DNA of 64,000 bases, taken from NCBI GenBank assembly GCA_029213195.1, contig JARGNI010000010.1, forward strand, positions 1-64,000. The letters run 5' to 3'. The notes under the pieces are model-generated. The model made no database searches, was not told the DNA's origin, and was given only the letters and a program-made list of their open reading frames with translations. The stretch comes from Verrucomicrobiales bacterium (GTDB taxonomy: Bacteria; Verrucomicrobiota; Verrucomicrobiia; Verrucomicrobiales; DEV007). This document shows, one piece after another, positions 36,637 to 47,042 of this stretch; positions within the stretch are counted from its first letter, which is position 1; every line of letters starts with the position of its first letter. The position numbers and the translations under genes were made by a program.

Positions 36637-38556
36637 ATGTATCTGATCGCCGTCAATTTGGAGAATCCCCGCGAGATGTCGGTTGCCAAGGCATCCGAAG
36701 ACCGCGCGATTCGCCTCGGTCGACGCCCCATGACGGAAGAAGGCGAAGAGGTCGACGTCCTGCGAATCACCTGGAATGACCGACTCGTGAGCAGAAACCA
36801 TTGCGAAGCGGTCCGGGAAGGTGACCGCCTCTCTCTCTCCCGGCTTCCGGCTCTTGCTGGCCGCTCGACTCCCAACGCGCTCTATTCGATGAAGCCGCCC
36901 CTGGAGCGGGAGGTGATCGCAGAACCGGTTTCCCTCTCTCTCGGCGATGCCGCGGTCATCGGAGCGAAAGGAACCACCGCGTTGCTTTGGCTTCGTGAAT
37001 TGGGTGAACTGGAGCCCGCTTTGGAGGCCTATCATCAAGCCGAAAAGGGAGAAGAAAAACCCTTTGAAGACGCCACTTTCTCGAACCAGAACTACGACGA
37101 GGTCGCCCAACTCGACGAATACAGTCTCCGCCTGCAGCTCAAGCTCCTTCAGAAAGAACTTCCCGAGCAGGTCCTGACGGGCTGGACCAATGACACCGAC
37201 CTCTTCACCCGGGCCTCCATCTTCCTCGAGAATGCTCTCCCCGGCCAGAAAGGAGTCAGCGCCGTCTTTCTCGGGTTGGAAGCGACGAAAGAAGGGATTG
37301 GCTACGAAATCGAGAGTCCCGATCCGACGGCTCGCGCGGACTTCCGGCCCAGCCGCACCCTTCTCTCACAGATCGATCCCAGGAATCCCGAGCCACGAAA
37401 GATCCATATCTGGTCCTCCCGAGAGCACCATACTGTTTTCCGGGCCGAGAGCCTGGGAGACCAGGTCGACTGGGTCATCGTCATCCCGGTGGCCCGACTC
37501 GATGAAAAAGCAGACATATCTCGAGACTCGGAAGGACGTCCCCTCTTTCTCTACGTCGAAACCCGGCAAGCGTCAGAAACCGCCGCAGCCTCCTTTGTCC
37601 CCTTTCTTCGCCTGATCAGTTCCCTTGTCGCGAGCCTCCTCTCGGCACGAGAAGAACAGAAGCTCCAGGACCAGATGGCGGCTTATTTCTCTCCCGGTCT
37701 CCGGAGACTGATGCAACGACAGGACCAATCCGTCCTCGAGCCTGCCATGGTCGACTGCACCGTGATGTTCGCCGACCGGCGCGGCCACTCTCGGATGCTC
37801 GAGGTCGCGAAGAGCGATGAGGAGATCCTCGATCGACTCGACGAAAACCAGAAGGTCGTGGGACTGATCACGGAGGAGGTTTTCCGCAGCAACGGGGTCG
37901 TGACGGACTTTGCTGGCGACGGAGCCCTTGGGCTCTGGGGCTGGCCCAACCTCGGAAAAGACGAAGACACCCATGCCCTCGAGGCCGTCGAAGCCGCCGA
38001 GGCCATCATCCACCGGCTTGCCGATCGGGTCATCTACGAGGAAGAACAGGCCAGGGATATGGCGGCGGTCCGAATCGGAATCAGCACCGGTCGAATCGCA
38101 GTCGGAAAAACCGGTCCCGCTCAGCAATGGCACATCAGTGTTTTTGGAAGCGTCGCCAACCTGGGGGCCCGACTCGAGCGCATTGCCAAGGAATTCAGAA
38201 TCCCCGTCCTCGTATCGGATGACACATTTCACCGGGTATCGCGGGTCAAAAGCGACCGCCGCTTTCGGAAACTCTGCCTGATCCGGCCGGCAGGATTCGA
38301 GGAAAGCTACCCCATCTACGAACTCGTCCTCCCGAAATCGGTCGGAGGCTCCGGAATCACCGAAGAAGATACCAAGGTCTACGAAGAGGCCCTCCAATGC
38401 GTCATTGATCGCCGCTGGGATGAGGCGATTGACTTCCTCGATCAGCTCCCTCACGATGATCCCCCCTCCGCCTGGCTCCGGGAGAAGGCCGTTCACTTCC
38501 GCGAGAATCCTCCCGGAGAATCATGGGGAGGAGAAATCTCCAGTATCAGCAAATAA
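36637..38556 (+). CDS. FHA-domain class III nucleotide cyclase
   Basis: 639 residues. An N-terminal FHA-like domain (about 1-120; AIRLGRRP and VSRNHCEAV, the phosphothreonine-binding loop region) is followed by a GAF-like sensory region (about 165-335) and a class III cyclase domain (about 365-545). Both metal-binding Asp are kept (VMFADRRGHSRM and FAGDGALGLWGWP), as are the transition-state Asn and Arg (NLGARLE). The usual GDTVN stretch that selects the purine reads GSVAN, so ATP versus GTP preference is uncertain. A C-terminal extension carries short repeats (YEEALQCVIDRRWDEAIDFL). It is followed 7 bases later by a Ser/Thr kinase that could supply the phosphothreonine the FHA domain reads. 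Confidence 0.9.
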   Translation: MYLIAVNLENPREMSVAKASEDRAIRLGRRPMTEEGEEVDVLRITWNDRLVSRNHCEAVREGDRLSLSRLPALAGRSTPNALYSMKPPLEREVIAEPVSLSLGDAAVIGAKGTTALLWLRELGELEPALEAYHQAEKGEEKPFEDATFSNQNYDEVAQLDEYSLRLQLKLLQKELPEQVLTGWTNDTDLFTRASIFLENALPGQKGVSAVFLGLEATKEGIGYEIESPDPTARADFRPSRTLLSQIDPRNPEPRKIHIWSSREHHTVFRAESLGDQVDWVIVIPVARLDEKADISRDSEGRPLFLYVETRQASETAAASFVPFLRLISSLVASLLSAREEQKLQDQMAAYFSPGLRRLMQRQDQSVLEPAMVDCTVMFADRRGHSRMLEVAKSDEEILDRLDENQKVVGLITEEVFRSNGVVTDFAGDGALGLWGWPNLGKDEDTHALEAVEAAEAIIHRLADRVIYEEEQARDMAAVRIGISTGRIAVGKTGPAQQWHISVFGSVANLGARLERIAKEFRIPVLVSDDTFHRVSRVKSDRRFRKLCLIRPAGFEESYPIYELVLPKSVGGSGITEEDTKVYEEALQCVIDRRWDEAIDFLDQLPHDDPPSAWLREKAVHFRENPPGESWGGEISSISK

Positions 38557-38563
38557 TCCTGCC

Positions 38564-40747
38564 TTGCCCGAAGAAGAGAACATCAAGATCAAGGACTACA
38601 AAATCCATTCGCCTCCCCTGGGGGAAGGGGCGTTCGGACGAGTCTTTCGTGCGACTTACCGCGGGATATCCGACCGGGCCTTGAAGATCTTTCGTCCGGG
38701 AGCTGTCGATCTCTCGACCATGGCCAGAGAGCTTGAAAAGCTCTCTCAAGTTGCTGAACACCAAGGAATTGTAACCCTCCATGACTTCGACCTTCTCAAT
38801 GATCCCCCCTACTACGCGATGGGGTTGCATGCAGACAGCAGCGCGGATGGAGAATGGGAAACGCGGACCTTGGAGAAACTCTGCGGCGAAGTCGACCACC
38901 GCGAGGGGTGGCGCTTGATTCGGGACATCGCCGATGCCCTTTCCTACCTCCACCAACACCAAATCGTCCACTGCGACATCAAGCCGTCGAATATCCTGCT
39001 GACTGACGAGAACCCCTATCACACCAAGATCTGTGATTTTGGCCAGAGTCGAGGTCTCGCCGCCGAAGGATTCGAGCCCGTGGGAACACCTCTCTACGCC
39101 AGCCCAGAACAACTCCGGGACCCTCGGGATTCGGCCGAAGGAAAAGGATTTCGTTGGGATGTCTACAGTTTCGGGGTCCTCAGCTTCAAGCTTTTCACCG
39201 GCAAACTCCCCCGACTCCAGGAACTTTCCGATGCGGAGAGAAAGAGCTACGATCCCGACGCGACAGTCCGCGAAACCAGTCTCGAAGCGACCCTGGCGGA
39301 GACCGGAAATGCCATCGACGGCGAACAGCTCGCAACGATGACGGAAGCGGTCGAGGAAATCCAGTGGCCCGCCGATCTCTATATTCCCAGTGATCGCAAA
39401 GAGCTCATCGAGCAATGCCTCAACCTCGACCCCAACCAGCGGCCCGCCGATATGCGAGAGGTTTGGATACGCATCCAGCAACTCGATCAGCAGGCCGTAG
39501 TGAAGCGAGCGCGAAGACTCAACACCATCTTTGCCACGCTGCTTGTGGTAGCGATCTGGGCTTCCGGTTTCGCCTTTGTCCAGGCGCAGAAAGCCAAGAA
39601 AGCGACCGAGGCGGCCATGGAGGCGAAAGAGGAATCCGAACAGAGTGCCGGGGCTGCTGTCGACCTCATGCGACTCTTCGTGAGCGAACTCAACAAGGGG
39701 GATATTTCCGGTGTGGGAGCTGACCGCCTCTACTCCATTGTTGCCGAAAACGCCTCCACATTCCTCGAGAATCGTTACAAGGACCGAACCGCCTCCACCC
39801 GCATTCTGCGCTTCTCGGCGCAAACGGCCTCCTTGAGAGGAAGACAGGCTCTCGATCGCGGAGAACTCGAAGAGGCGCTGCAGGATTTCACGCGTGCTTA
39901 CGAAATTCGCTCCGAGTTGGCGAATGATCCCAATGCAGCTCCCGAACTCCCCATGCTGGCCTCCCGCGATCTCATGGAGATCGGGAAAATCCACGAACTG
40001 GAGAGCAACTATACCGAAGCGGTCATCGCTTACTCGAGAGCTCTCGAATGGCGAAGTCAGAAAGGAGAATCCGAAGGAGGTTTCTCACCGGTTCATATTC
40101 GTGAGATCTCAGCGACTTACAAAGCCCTCGCGAGGGTGCACTTCATGAGCGGCGACACCCGCTCTTCTCTCGAGTCGCTGGAAGAGATTCTCGTGATTTT
40201 GAATTCCCGAATGGGCGACGCCGCCCCAATCGACCTGGCAAACTACACGATAGAGACCGTTCGCGTCTTGGAACTCAAGGGCTCGATCGAATATCGCTCC
40301 GAGGATCTCGTGGGAGCCACGAAGACCTACCAGGAGATCATGCGAATGACCCAGGACTTGGAAGAGGCTCCTCCCAGCCTCGTGGAAGAAGCCAGGGTCA
40401 GCTACGTGGCTGCCGTCAACTCACTCGGGCAGATTCAACACGACCAGGAACAGTTCGAGGCGGCGCTGGTGCTGTTTCGTGAAGAAATCAAGCTGCGCGA
40501 GGAAACGACGCGCAACCGCCCCTACGATGGTGAGGAACGGGTCGCTCTTGCCAGTGCCTACGCCATGGCTTCCGAATGTCTCGACCTCGAAAATGAGACC
40601 TCTCGATCTCTCGCGATCTTCTATCTCGAACAGAGCATTTCCCTGATCGGCTCCCTGCCCTCGCAGATCCGAAATCGCCCCGAAGTCCAGGCTCTCGTTC
40701 TGCAATACAACGACCGCCTTTCGAGGGTTCTCGAAATGGACGAGTAG
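38564..40747 (+). CDS. Ser/Thr protein kinase with membrane helix and TPR tail
   Basis: 727 residues, read from a TTG at 38564 (LPEEENIKIKDYK) because earlier ATGs in frame lie deep inside the cyclase gene. The Hanks-type kinase domain spans about 8-300: Gly loop GEGAFGRVF, Lys in ALKIF, catalytic loop IVHCDIKPSN and DFG in ICDFGQSRGL. The catalytic loop has HCD, not HRD, making it a non-RD kinase. A single membrane helix (TIFATLLVVAIWASGFAFV) lies near 330. The periplasmic part, to the end, is helical with TPR-like repeats (LEEALQDFTRAYEIRSELA). Last gene of the operon and a likely phospho-sensor linked to the FHA-cyclase. Confidence 0.9.
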   Translation: MPEEENIKIKDYKIHSPPLGEGAFGRVFRATYRGISDRALKIFRPGAVDLSTMARELEKLSQVAEHQGIVTLHDFDLLNDPPYYAMGLHADSSADGEWETRTLEKLCGEVDHREGWRLIRDIADALSYLHQHQIVHCDIKPSNILLTDENPYHTKICDFGQSRGLAAEGFEPVGTPLYASPEQLRDPRDSAEGKGFRWDVYSFGVLSFKLFTGKLPRLQELSDAERKSYDPDATVRETSLEATLAETGNAIDGEQLATMTEAVEEIQWPADLYIPSDRKELIEQCLNLDPNQRPADMREVWIRIQQLDQQAVVKRARRLNTIFATLLVVAIWASGFAFVQAQKAKKATEAAMEAKEESEQSAGAAVDLMRLFVSELNKGDISGVGADRLYSIVAENASTFLENRYKDRTASTRILRFSAQTASLRGRQALDRGELEEALQDFTRAYEIRSELANDPNAAPELPMLASRDLMEIGKIHELESNYTEAVIAYSRALEWRSQKGESEGGFSPVHIREISATYKALARVHFMSGDTRSSLESLEEILVILNSRMGDAAPIDLANYTIETVRVLELKGSIEYRSEDLVGATKTYQEIMRMTQDLEEAPPSLVEEARVSYVAAVNSLGQIQHDQEQFEAALVLFREEIKLREETTRNRPYDGEERVALASAYAMASECLDLENETSRSLAIFYLEQSISLIGSLPSQIRNRPEVQALVLQYNDRLSRVLEMDE

Positions 40748-40825
40748 CCTCTCGCTCGATTCGAACACGAGTTGACCTCCGGCTCAAATGGCGCCGCTTT
40801 AAGGGTGATGGTTGTTAACCCAACA

Positions 40826-40890
40826 GTCGGAAGATTGGCATCTTCCGCTACAAGTCCCTGACGTAGCGGGATTCGCAAGAATTCCGAACG
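40826..40890. repeat. pair of back-to-back REP-like GTAG hairpins
   Basis: On the minus strand (40851 to 40826) GTAG is followed by arms CGGAAGAT and ATCTTCCG around GCCA, a perfect 8-bp stem. On the plus strand (40863 to 40890) GTAG is followed by CGGGATTC and GAATTCCG around GCAA, 8 bp with one G-U pair. The two heads face away from each other with 11 bases between. GTAG plus hairpin is the hallmark of REP sequences mobilised by RAYT proteins. They lie in the 315-base gap after the kinase gene; nothing else was recognised there. Confidence 0.7.
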
Positions 40891-41062
40891 CTTCGAAAAT
40901 GTTCCATAAGCCAGCTAAAGCAGTGCCATTCACCGCTGGCTCGGGATTCATAACAAGAACCCCAACCTTGGATTTCCGTAGGAAGACCCGCGGAAAACTC
41001 GGCTTCCTTCCGGCTTTCCTCGGAGCAGTATGGCCCCGGGAAGGCCTTCGAGCTGATGAAGA

Positions 41063-42487
41063 CTAATCGCCGTAGGACTGCTCGACGCGGTCCGCGACGT
41101 CGCGATAATCGTAGTCGACTGCGTAGATCTGCTTCAGGCACTCGAGATAGCGATCCTTGTCGTCCATCTTTTCGTAGAGAAGAGCGAGGTTGTAGAGCAA
41201 CTCCTTCTTGGTGTCGTCCATGACCTGGATCTCCTTGATCGCCTCCTCATACTGCGTCGCGGCAAGGTCGCTCATGTTCATGTGGTCGTAGCACTGTCCC
41301 AGCATGTTCATGACCTTGATCCGAAGATTGGGGCTTCGCTTGGCCTGCTGAAGGTGCTTGATCGCCTCGCGATACTCACCCGCCTTGTAGAGACGACCTC
41401 CCAGCTCGAACCGAAGTTCGTTGTCGGTCGGATTGCGATCGACCCGCTCCTGGGACTCGGCAATCAATTGATCCATCTGGCCTTTCTCAGCTTCCTGAAG
41501 CTGCTTCCGATATTGCTCGATCTCAGGATGATCCGGATTCTCATCGACGAACTTCTTCAGCTCGGTGAGGTGGGCGGCATTGACCGTCTCCCGAATGTCG
41601 GCCACTTTTTTCTCCAGCGCCGGGTCGTTGCTGCTGAGGTGATACGCCCATTCGTAAAACTGCAACGCCATGGGAAAGTCTTCCAACTCCTCGTAGGTGG
41701 CAGCGAGACGCTTGCTGACATCGAGATTGTTTTGATCGGCCGCGTATTCGGCAGCCAGCTGCTCGGCTTGTGCCTGGAGCATTTCGGGAGTCATCGCGGC
41801 GCGCCCCTTGCTCTCCAGGTCAGCCGCCGCATCCTTGTCCTTGAGAAGGTCTCGCCAATCCCCTTCGGAATCCCATTTCTGCGAGGCGATCGACCCCTTC
41901 GCAGTGGCGTCCTTGTATTTCTTTCCGGCCGCGAGATCGGTGCGGTCCTTGTCGACGATCTTTCCGAAAGTCACCGCAGCCTCCTCGTACATCTCCTGCT
42001 CCATGTAGAAGTCGCCGAGCTTGTGATAGAACTTGATGTTTTCAGGGTCTCCTTCAATGACCGTCTCAAGCGCGAAGCCTCCCGTCGTCGGAAGTCCGGC
42101 CGCCACGGCGGCATCGTAAAAGAGCTCGTTGCCCTGGGCGTTGTAGGGATCTTTCGCGAGGACCTCTTTCTCCAGAGCGGCCATAACGCCGAGCGGGTCC
42201 TTTTTCACCTGGCTCTGCATCTTCATGACCTTGAGTGCATCTCCCCCAAGTTTCATTCCACGCTTGCCTTCTTTCTCTTTGATCGCAGCGAGGCGCAGGC
42301 GTTTCCGACCGTCAAGGAATCCCGGCTCCTTCTGGAGAATGGCCTGCATCAGGCTGATGGCGTAGCTCCAGTTTCGAAGTTCCATCGCGCTCTCGGCCTT
42401 TAAATAGAGCTTCTGGAGATTCGGCGCCAACTCACTCTGTTTCACGTTATCCCTTGGTCCGGTCTCGTTTCCCTCTGATTCTGACAT
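41063..42487 (-). CDS. TPR-repeat protein
   Basis: 474 residues, largely helical and charged, with tetratricopeptide repeats through most of its length: MELRNWSYAISLMQAILQKE near residue 35, a block of Lys-rich linker, MEQEMYEEAAVTFGKIVDKD near 160, EELEDFPMALQFYEWAYHLS near 275, LYKAGEYREAIKHLQQAKRS near 375 and YNLALLYEKMDDKDRYLECL near the end. No signal peptide or membrane helix, so probably cytoplasmic and acting as a scaffold. It is convergent with the kinase, separated by the REP pair, and is transcribed alone. Homologues occur widely in Verrucomicrobia; I know of no assigned function. Confidence 0.85.
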   Translation of the reverse strand: MSESEGNETGPRDNVKQSELAPNLQKLYLKAESAMELRNWSYAISLMQAILQKEPGFLDGRKRLRLAAIKEKEGKRGMKLGGDALKVMKMQSQVKKDPLGVMAALEKEVLAKDPYNAQGNELFYDAAVAAGLPTTGGFALETVIEGDPENIKFYHKLGDFYMEQEMYEEAAVTFGKIVDKDRTDLAAGKKYKDATAKGSIASQKWDSEGDWRDLLKDKDAAADLESKGRAAMTPEMLQAQAEQLAAEYAADQNNLDVSKRLAATYEELEDFPMALQFYEWAYHLSSNDPALEKKVADIRETVNAAHLTELKKFVDENPDHPEIEQYRKQLQEAEKGQMDQLIAESQERVDRNPTDNELRFELGGRLYKAGEYREAIKHLQQAKRSPNLRIKVMNMLGQCYDHMNMSDLAATQYEEAIKEIQVMDDTKKELLYNLALLYEKMDDKDRYLECLKQIYAVDYDYRDVADRVEQSYGD

Positions 42488-42716
42488 AATCTGTATCGCT
42501 GAAATGGTTTTGCACGCTCGTCACCGATCGGAAGAGCTTCCCCCTCAGTTCAACTGGGGGAAACTGATCGTATCATGAAAAGCAGGGCCTGATCTAGCGA
42601 ATCTTCCCAAACGGGACAAGAAAAAACACCGAATCAGCTTCACTCATCCCTCATCTCAGGCGAGATGCTCAAGGACCTGACTTGCCAGAAGGTGGGTTTC
42701 CCGCTTACAGTTCCCC

Positions 42717-43229
42717 ATGATCCGGCCGATTCTCTTTTGTCTCACCCTGCTCGTTCTCCCGTCGTGGACCGAGGCAGGAGGGAAAAAAACCCAGAACTCG
42801 ATCATTTCGTTTCATCTCGAGGCGGACCAGACGGACAATCCCAAGTTCATTGTTCCAGCAAAACTCGGGAGTGAACATCGGCAGTATTTTTTCCAGAAAG
42901 TTCCCACCTTCAACGACAAGGATGTCGCCTGGTTCTATCCCTTTCTTTCGGAGGATGGCGTCAGCTATGGCGTAGCCTTCAAATTGAAAGAACATGCTGC
43001 CGTCGAACTCAAGGCCGTGACCTTGACCAACCAGGGAAAACTGCTGGGGCTTCGTTGCGCTGATGCGCCCCTGCAGGCCGTCTTGATTGATCGCCCTCTC
43101 GATGATGGTGTCGTCGTGGTCTGGAAGGGGCTTCAGCAGCGACACTTGAAGGACTTCAAAAAGAAGTTTCCTCATGTCGACGACGTACAGCAGAACACGG
43201 GTCCCGAGTTTGCGCTGCCGGGGAGGTAG
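42717..43229 (+). CDS. small secreted protein, unknown function
   Basis: 170 residues with a signal peptide (MIRPILFCLTLLVLPSWTEA). The mature domain has beta-rich segments: NSIISFHLEADQTDNPKFI, FFQKVPTFNDKDVAWFYPFL, GVAFKLKEHAAVELKAVTL and PLQAVLIDRPLDDGVVVVWK. No recognised family. It precedes the M23 peptidase by 110 bases on the same strand; a palindrome in that gap suggests the peptidase has its own promoter. Confidence 0.7.
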   Translation: MIRPILFCLTLLVLPSWTEAGGKKTQNSIISFHLEADQTDNPKFIVPAKLGSEHRQYFFQKVPTFNDKDVAWFYPFLSEDGVSYGVAFKLKEHAAVELKAVTLTNQGKLLGLRCADAPLQAVLIDRPLDDGVVVVWKGLQQRHLKDFKKKFPHVDDVQQNTGPEFALPGR

Positions 43230-43296
43230 TCTCCAGGGGGAATCCCACCTCGTCACCAGTGAGCCCCGCAAACGTCAGGGTGGTGATTGGATTCTC

Positions 43297-43314
43297 ACTT
43301 AACTTGTGTTAAGT
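43297..43314. promoter_or_regulatory. palindromic operator-like site before M23 peptidase gene
   Basis: ACTTAAC-TTGT-GTTAAGT, a perfect 7-base inverted repeat with a 4-base centre, ending 25 bases before the ATG of the peptidase gene. It is AT-rich in GC-rich surroundings and has no T tract, so a dimeric repressor or activator site is more likely than a terminator. The regulator is unknown. Confidence 0.45.
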
Positions 43315-43339
43315 AAACTCTGGAATTCCCATCGATCCC

Positions 43340-44365
43340 ATGAAAGCACTCGCCTTCACCCTGATCCTCCTCTCCTCGTTCACCGCATGGGGGAACCCGC
43401 TCGGTCTGGTTCTGCCCACGGAGAACGACGCCATCTTTTCGGATGATCCATCCCAGTTCTACATGTACACCGATCGGAACTTCGAAGGGGTTCGTTCCAA
43501 GCCCTGGCAGGGTGGCACCTACGGATTCTCCCGAAACCAGAAAAGGACCAGCATCGGAATCGTCTACACCCGATTCCACGAAGGGGTAGACATCCGTCCC
43601 GTGCGGAGAGACAGCTCCGGAAATCCCCTCGACGATGTCCGTTCCATTGCCAACGGGACCGTGGTCTATGTGAACGACTCATCGACCGCGAGCAACTACG
43701 GCAAATACATGGTCGTCCATCACGACTGGGGATATGGCCCCTTCTTCTCACTCTATGCCCACCTCAGCAGCTCTCTAGCAAAACGGGGAGAACGAGTTCG
43801 GGCGGGACAACCCATCGCCAAGATGGGATACACCGGTGCCGGCCTCAATCGGGAACGCGCACACGTGCATGTCGAGCTCAACATGATCTTGAGCGACCGT
43901 TTCCCAAAGTGGTATGAGCGCCATTTCACAAGCCCAAATCACCACAGTATTTTCAACGGATTCAATCTCGTTGGAATGGACATCGCAGCCCTCTTCAAGG
44001 CTCATCGTGCCAATCCCAATCTCACCATCCCTGAGTTTCTCGCTTCCACCGCCGAGGTTCACTACAAGGTGTTGGTTCCCGGAAAAGCGAAACTCGACTT
44101 TCTCCGGCGCTATCCTTTCCTCGGTCGTGATCTAAATTCAGTCGCCTTTCCGAAAAGCTGGGAATTCTCCTTTGCCGCGACCGGAGTCCCCCTCGCGGTG
44201 CGCCCCAGCGATCAGAAGCTCGATTATCCCATCGTGACCTACGTGAAACCTTCCCAGATCGACCACCGCGACATCACCGTGGGCCGCATCATGGGCACTG
44301 GCTCAAGCGCAAAACTGACGCCCAGCGGATCGCGCTACGTCCAGCTGATCTCGGACTCGTTCTGA
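43340..44365 (+). CDS. M23 family (LytM-type) metallopeptidase
   Basis: 341 residues with a signal peptide (MKALAFTLILLSSFTAWG). The peptidase domain lies at about 75-195 with zinc ligands in RFHEGVDIRP (HxxxD near residue 82) and AHVHVELNM (HxH near 176), plus GYGPFFSLYAHLS and GQPIAKMGYTG, the complete LytM set. It should therefore be an active peptidoglycan endopeptidase, unlike degenerate EnvC/NlpD activators. The C-terminal 150 residues form an uncharacterised domain (HYKVLVPGKAKLDFLRRYPF). Convergent with mnmA. Confidence 0.91.
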   Translation: MKALAFTLILLSSFTAWGNPLGLVLPTENDAIFSDDPSQFYMYTDRNFEGVRSKPWQGGTYGFSRNQKRTSIGIVYTRFHEGVDIRPVRRDSSGNPLDDVRSIANGTVVYVNDSSTASNYGKYMVVHHDWGYGPFFSLYAHLSSSLAKRGERVRAGQPIAKMGYTGAGLNRERAHVHVELNMILSDRFPKWYERHFTSPNHHSIFNGFNLVGMDIAALFKAHRANPNLTIPEFLASTAEVHYKVLVPGKAKLDFLRRYPFLGRDLNSVAFPKSWEFSFAATGVPLAVRPSDQKLDYPIVTYVKPSQIDHRDITVGRIMGTGSSAKLTPSGSRYVQLISDSF

Positions 44366-44414
44366 GCCGAGCCGGGACGTTCCGTAAAACGTAGGAACAG
44401 ACGAGTGGGACGGT

Positions 44415-45491
<1,077 letters not shown>

Positions 45492-45545
45492 ATCCTTATC
45501 CCTCTATTCCCTGCCCAAGACGATTTCGCCGGCGATTCCTGACGA

Positions 45546-47042
45546 TTACGCAGCTTCGACCCGGCCGGTCGCCAGGTGCATGATAGACTCTTCACTGAGT
45601 TCGTTCCGGAGCAGTTCCCCAGAAAGGGCTCCCTCGTGCATGACGAGCCCCCGATCGGCCATCCCGATGACCTCCTCCAATTCGCTGGAAACGAACAGGA
45701 TCGCTACTCCCTCTCGCGCGAGCTCCTCCATCAGGGCGTAAATTTCCTGTTTCGCCCCGATATCGATGCCACGGGTCGGCTCATCCAGGAGGAGCACCTT
45801 CGGTTTCATCGCCAGCCATTTGCCCAGCACCACTTTCTGCTGATTTCCTCCTGACAAAAACCGAACGATCTGGCGAGACGATGGCGTCTTGATCTTCATT
45901 TTTTCCGTCATCTCGGCAGAAATCTCATCTTCTGCCCTGAAGTTGAGAAAACCGGCCTTCGCGTCACGTCCCACCGAAGCGAGACTGACATTGTCTCCTA
46001 CCGCCATATCGAGGACGAGGCCTTTTCCTTTCCTGTCCTCGGGGACGAGGGCGATCCCCGACTCGATCGCCGTCTCTGGAGACGTAACCAAGATCCCTTT
46101 TCCTTCTACCTCGATGGAACCGGAAAGAGCTGGAGTGACTCCGAACAAGGTTTCCAGCAATTCGGAACGACCAGCTCCAACCAGCCCTGCCATTCCCACG
46201 ATCTCGCCCGCCTTCACCTCGAAAGAGATTTCGTGTCCGGGATGGGCAGGGCTTCGCAAATTCTTCACCGAAAGCACGGACTCCCCCGCAGCGTGAGGCT
46301 CATGGGCGTAGAATCGGGACAGGTCCCGCCCCACCATGAGACTGACCATGGCGTCGTGGGTGATCTTCTCTCCCGACAACTCCCCGGCATTCTCCCCGTC
46401 CCGCAGGACGACGACACGATCGGCGAGCTCAATCACTTCGCCCAACCGGTGAGAAATATAGACAATGCTGACCCCGGACTCTCGAAGCCCTTTGACGACT
46501 TCAAAAAGTCGATCGGTCTCCTTCTGCGAAAGACTCGAGGTCGGCTCATCCATGATCAGGATCTTCGCGTCGGTCGAAAGAGCCTTGGCAATCTCCACGA
46601 GCTGCTGCTTGCCGATTGGCAGCTCGGAAACGAGCGTCTCCGGAGACACTTCCAGGCCTACGCGTTCCAGATAGCCAGCGGCTTTGCGAGCGATCTCCTC
46701 CTCATCGATGAGGCCCCTTCGAAGCGGTTCCTGACCGAGAAAGATATTTGCACCCACCGACAGGTTCGTCGCCAGATTCAATTCCTGGTGAATCAGGGCG
46801 ATCCCCAGTTTCAACCCTTCTTCGACCGATCCAATTTCAACTTCCTTGCCTGCAACTCGGATGACGCCTTCGTCGGGTCCCTGGACACCTGCAAGGATCT
46901 TCATCAACGTGCTCTTGCCTGCACCATTTTCACCGAGGACGGCCACCACTTCACTCTCCCCGAGCGCCAAGTCGACCTCGTGGAGTGCTCGGACTCCGGG
47001 AAAACGTTTCCCGATCCCCGTGACTTCCAGAACATGATTCAT
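45546..47042 (-). CDS. sugar ABC transporter ATP-binding protein (RbsA/MglA type)
   Basis: 498 residues with two fused ATPase halves. The first has Walker [10 protein letters not shown] near 37, the signature-like [15 protein letters not shown], and Walker [13 protein letters not shown]. The second has the degenerate Walker [11 protein letters not shown] near 288, signature [16 protein letters not shown], and Walker [15 protein letters not shown]. This layout is specific to the CUT2 ribose/galactose/xylose importers. Neither the permease (RbsC) nor the periplasmic binding protein is adjacent on this strand within the window, so the substrate is unknown and the partners must be encoded elsewhere. 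Divergent from the nuclease gene. Confidence 0.93.
   Translation of the reverse strand: MNHVLEVTGIGKRFPGVRALHEVDLALGESEVVAVLGENGAGKSTLMKILAGVQGPDEGVIRVAGKEVEIGSVEEGLKLGIALIHQELNLATNLSVGANIFLGQEPLRRGLIDEEEIARKAAGYLERVGLEVSPETLVSELPIGKQQLVEIAKALSTDAKILIMDEPTSSLSQKETDRLFEVVKGLRESGVSIVYISHRLGEVIELADRVVVLRDGENAGELSGEKITHDAMVSLMVGRDLSRFYAHEPHAAGESVLSVKNLRSPAHPGHEISFEVKAGEIVGMAGLVGAGRSELLETLFGVTPALSGSIEVEGKGILVTSPETAIESGIALVPEDRKGKGLVLDMAVGDNVSLASVGRDAKAGFLNFRAEDEISAEMTEKMKIKTPSSRQIVRFLSGGNQQKVVLGKWLAMKPKVLLLDEPTRGIDIGAKQEIYALMEELAREGVAILFVSSELEEVIGMADRGLVMHEGALSGELLRNELSEESIMHLATGRVEAA

Noticed and set aside
38405-38563. ATG start of the kinase inside the cyclase gene
   Set aside because: It would overlap the cyclase by about 150 bases and add a non-conserved stretch; the TTG at 38564 directly precedes the kinase domain.
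41282-42403. 373-residue open frame on the plus strand
   Set aside because: Antisense to the TPR gene, whose repeat pattern is clear.
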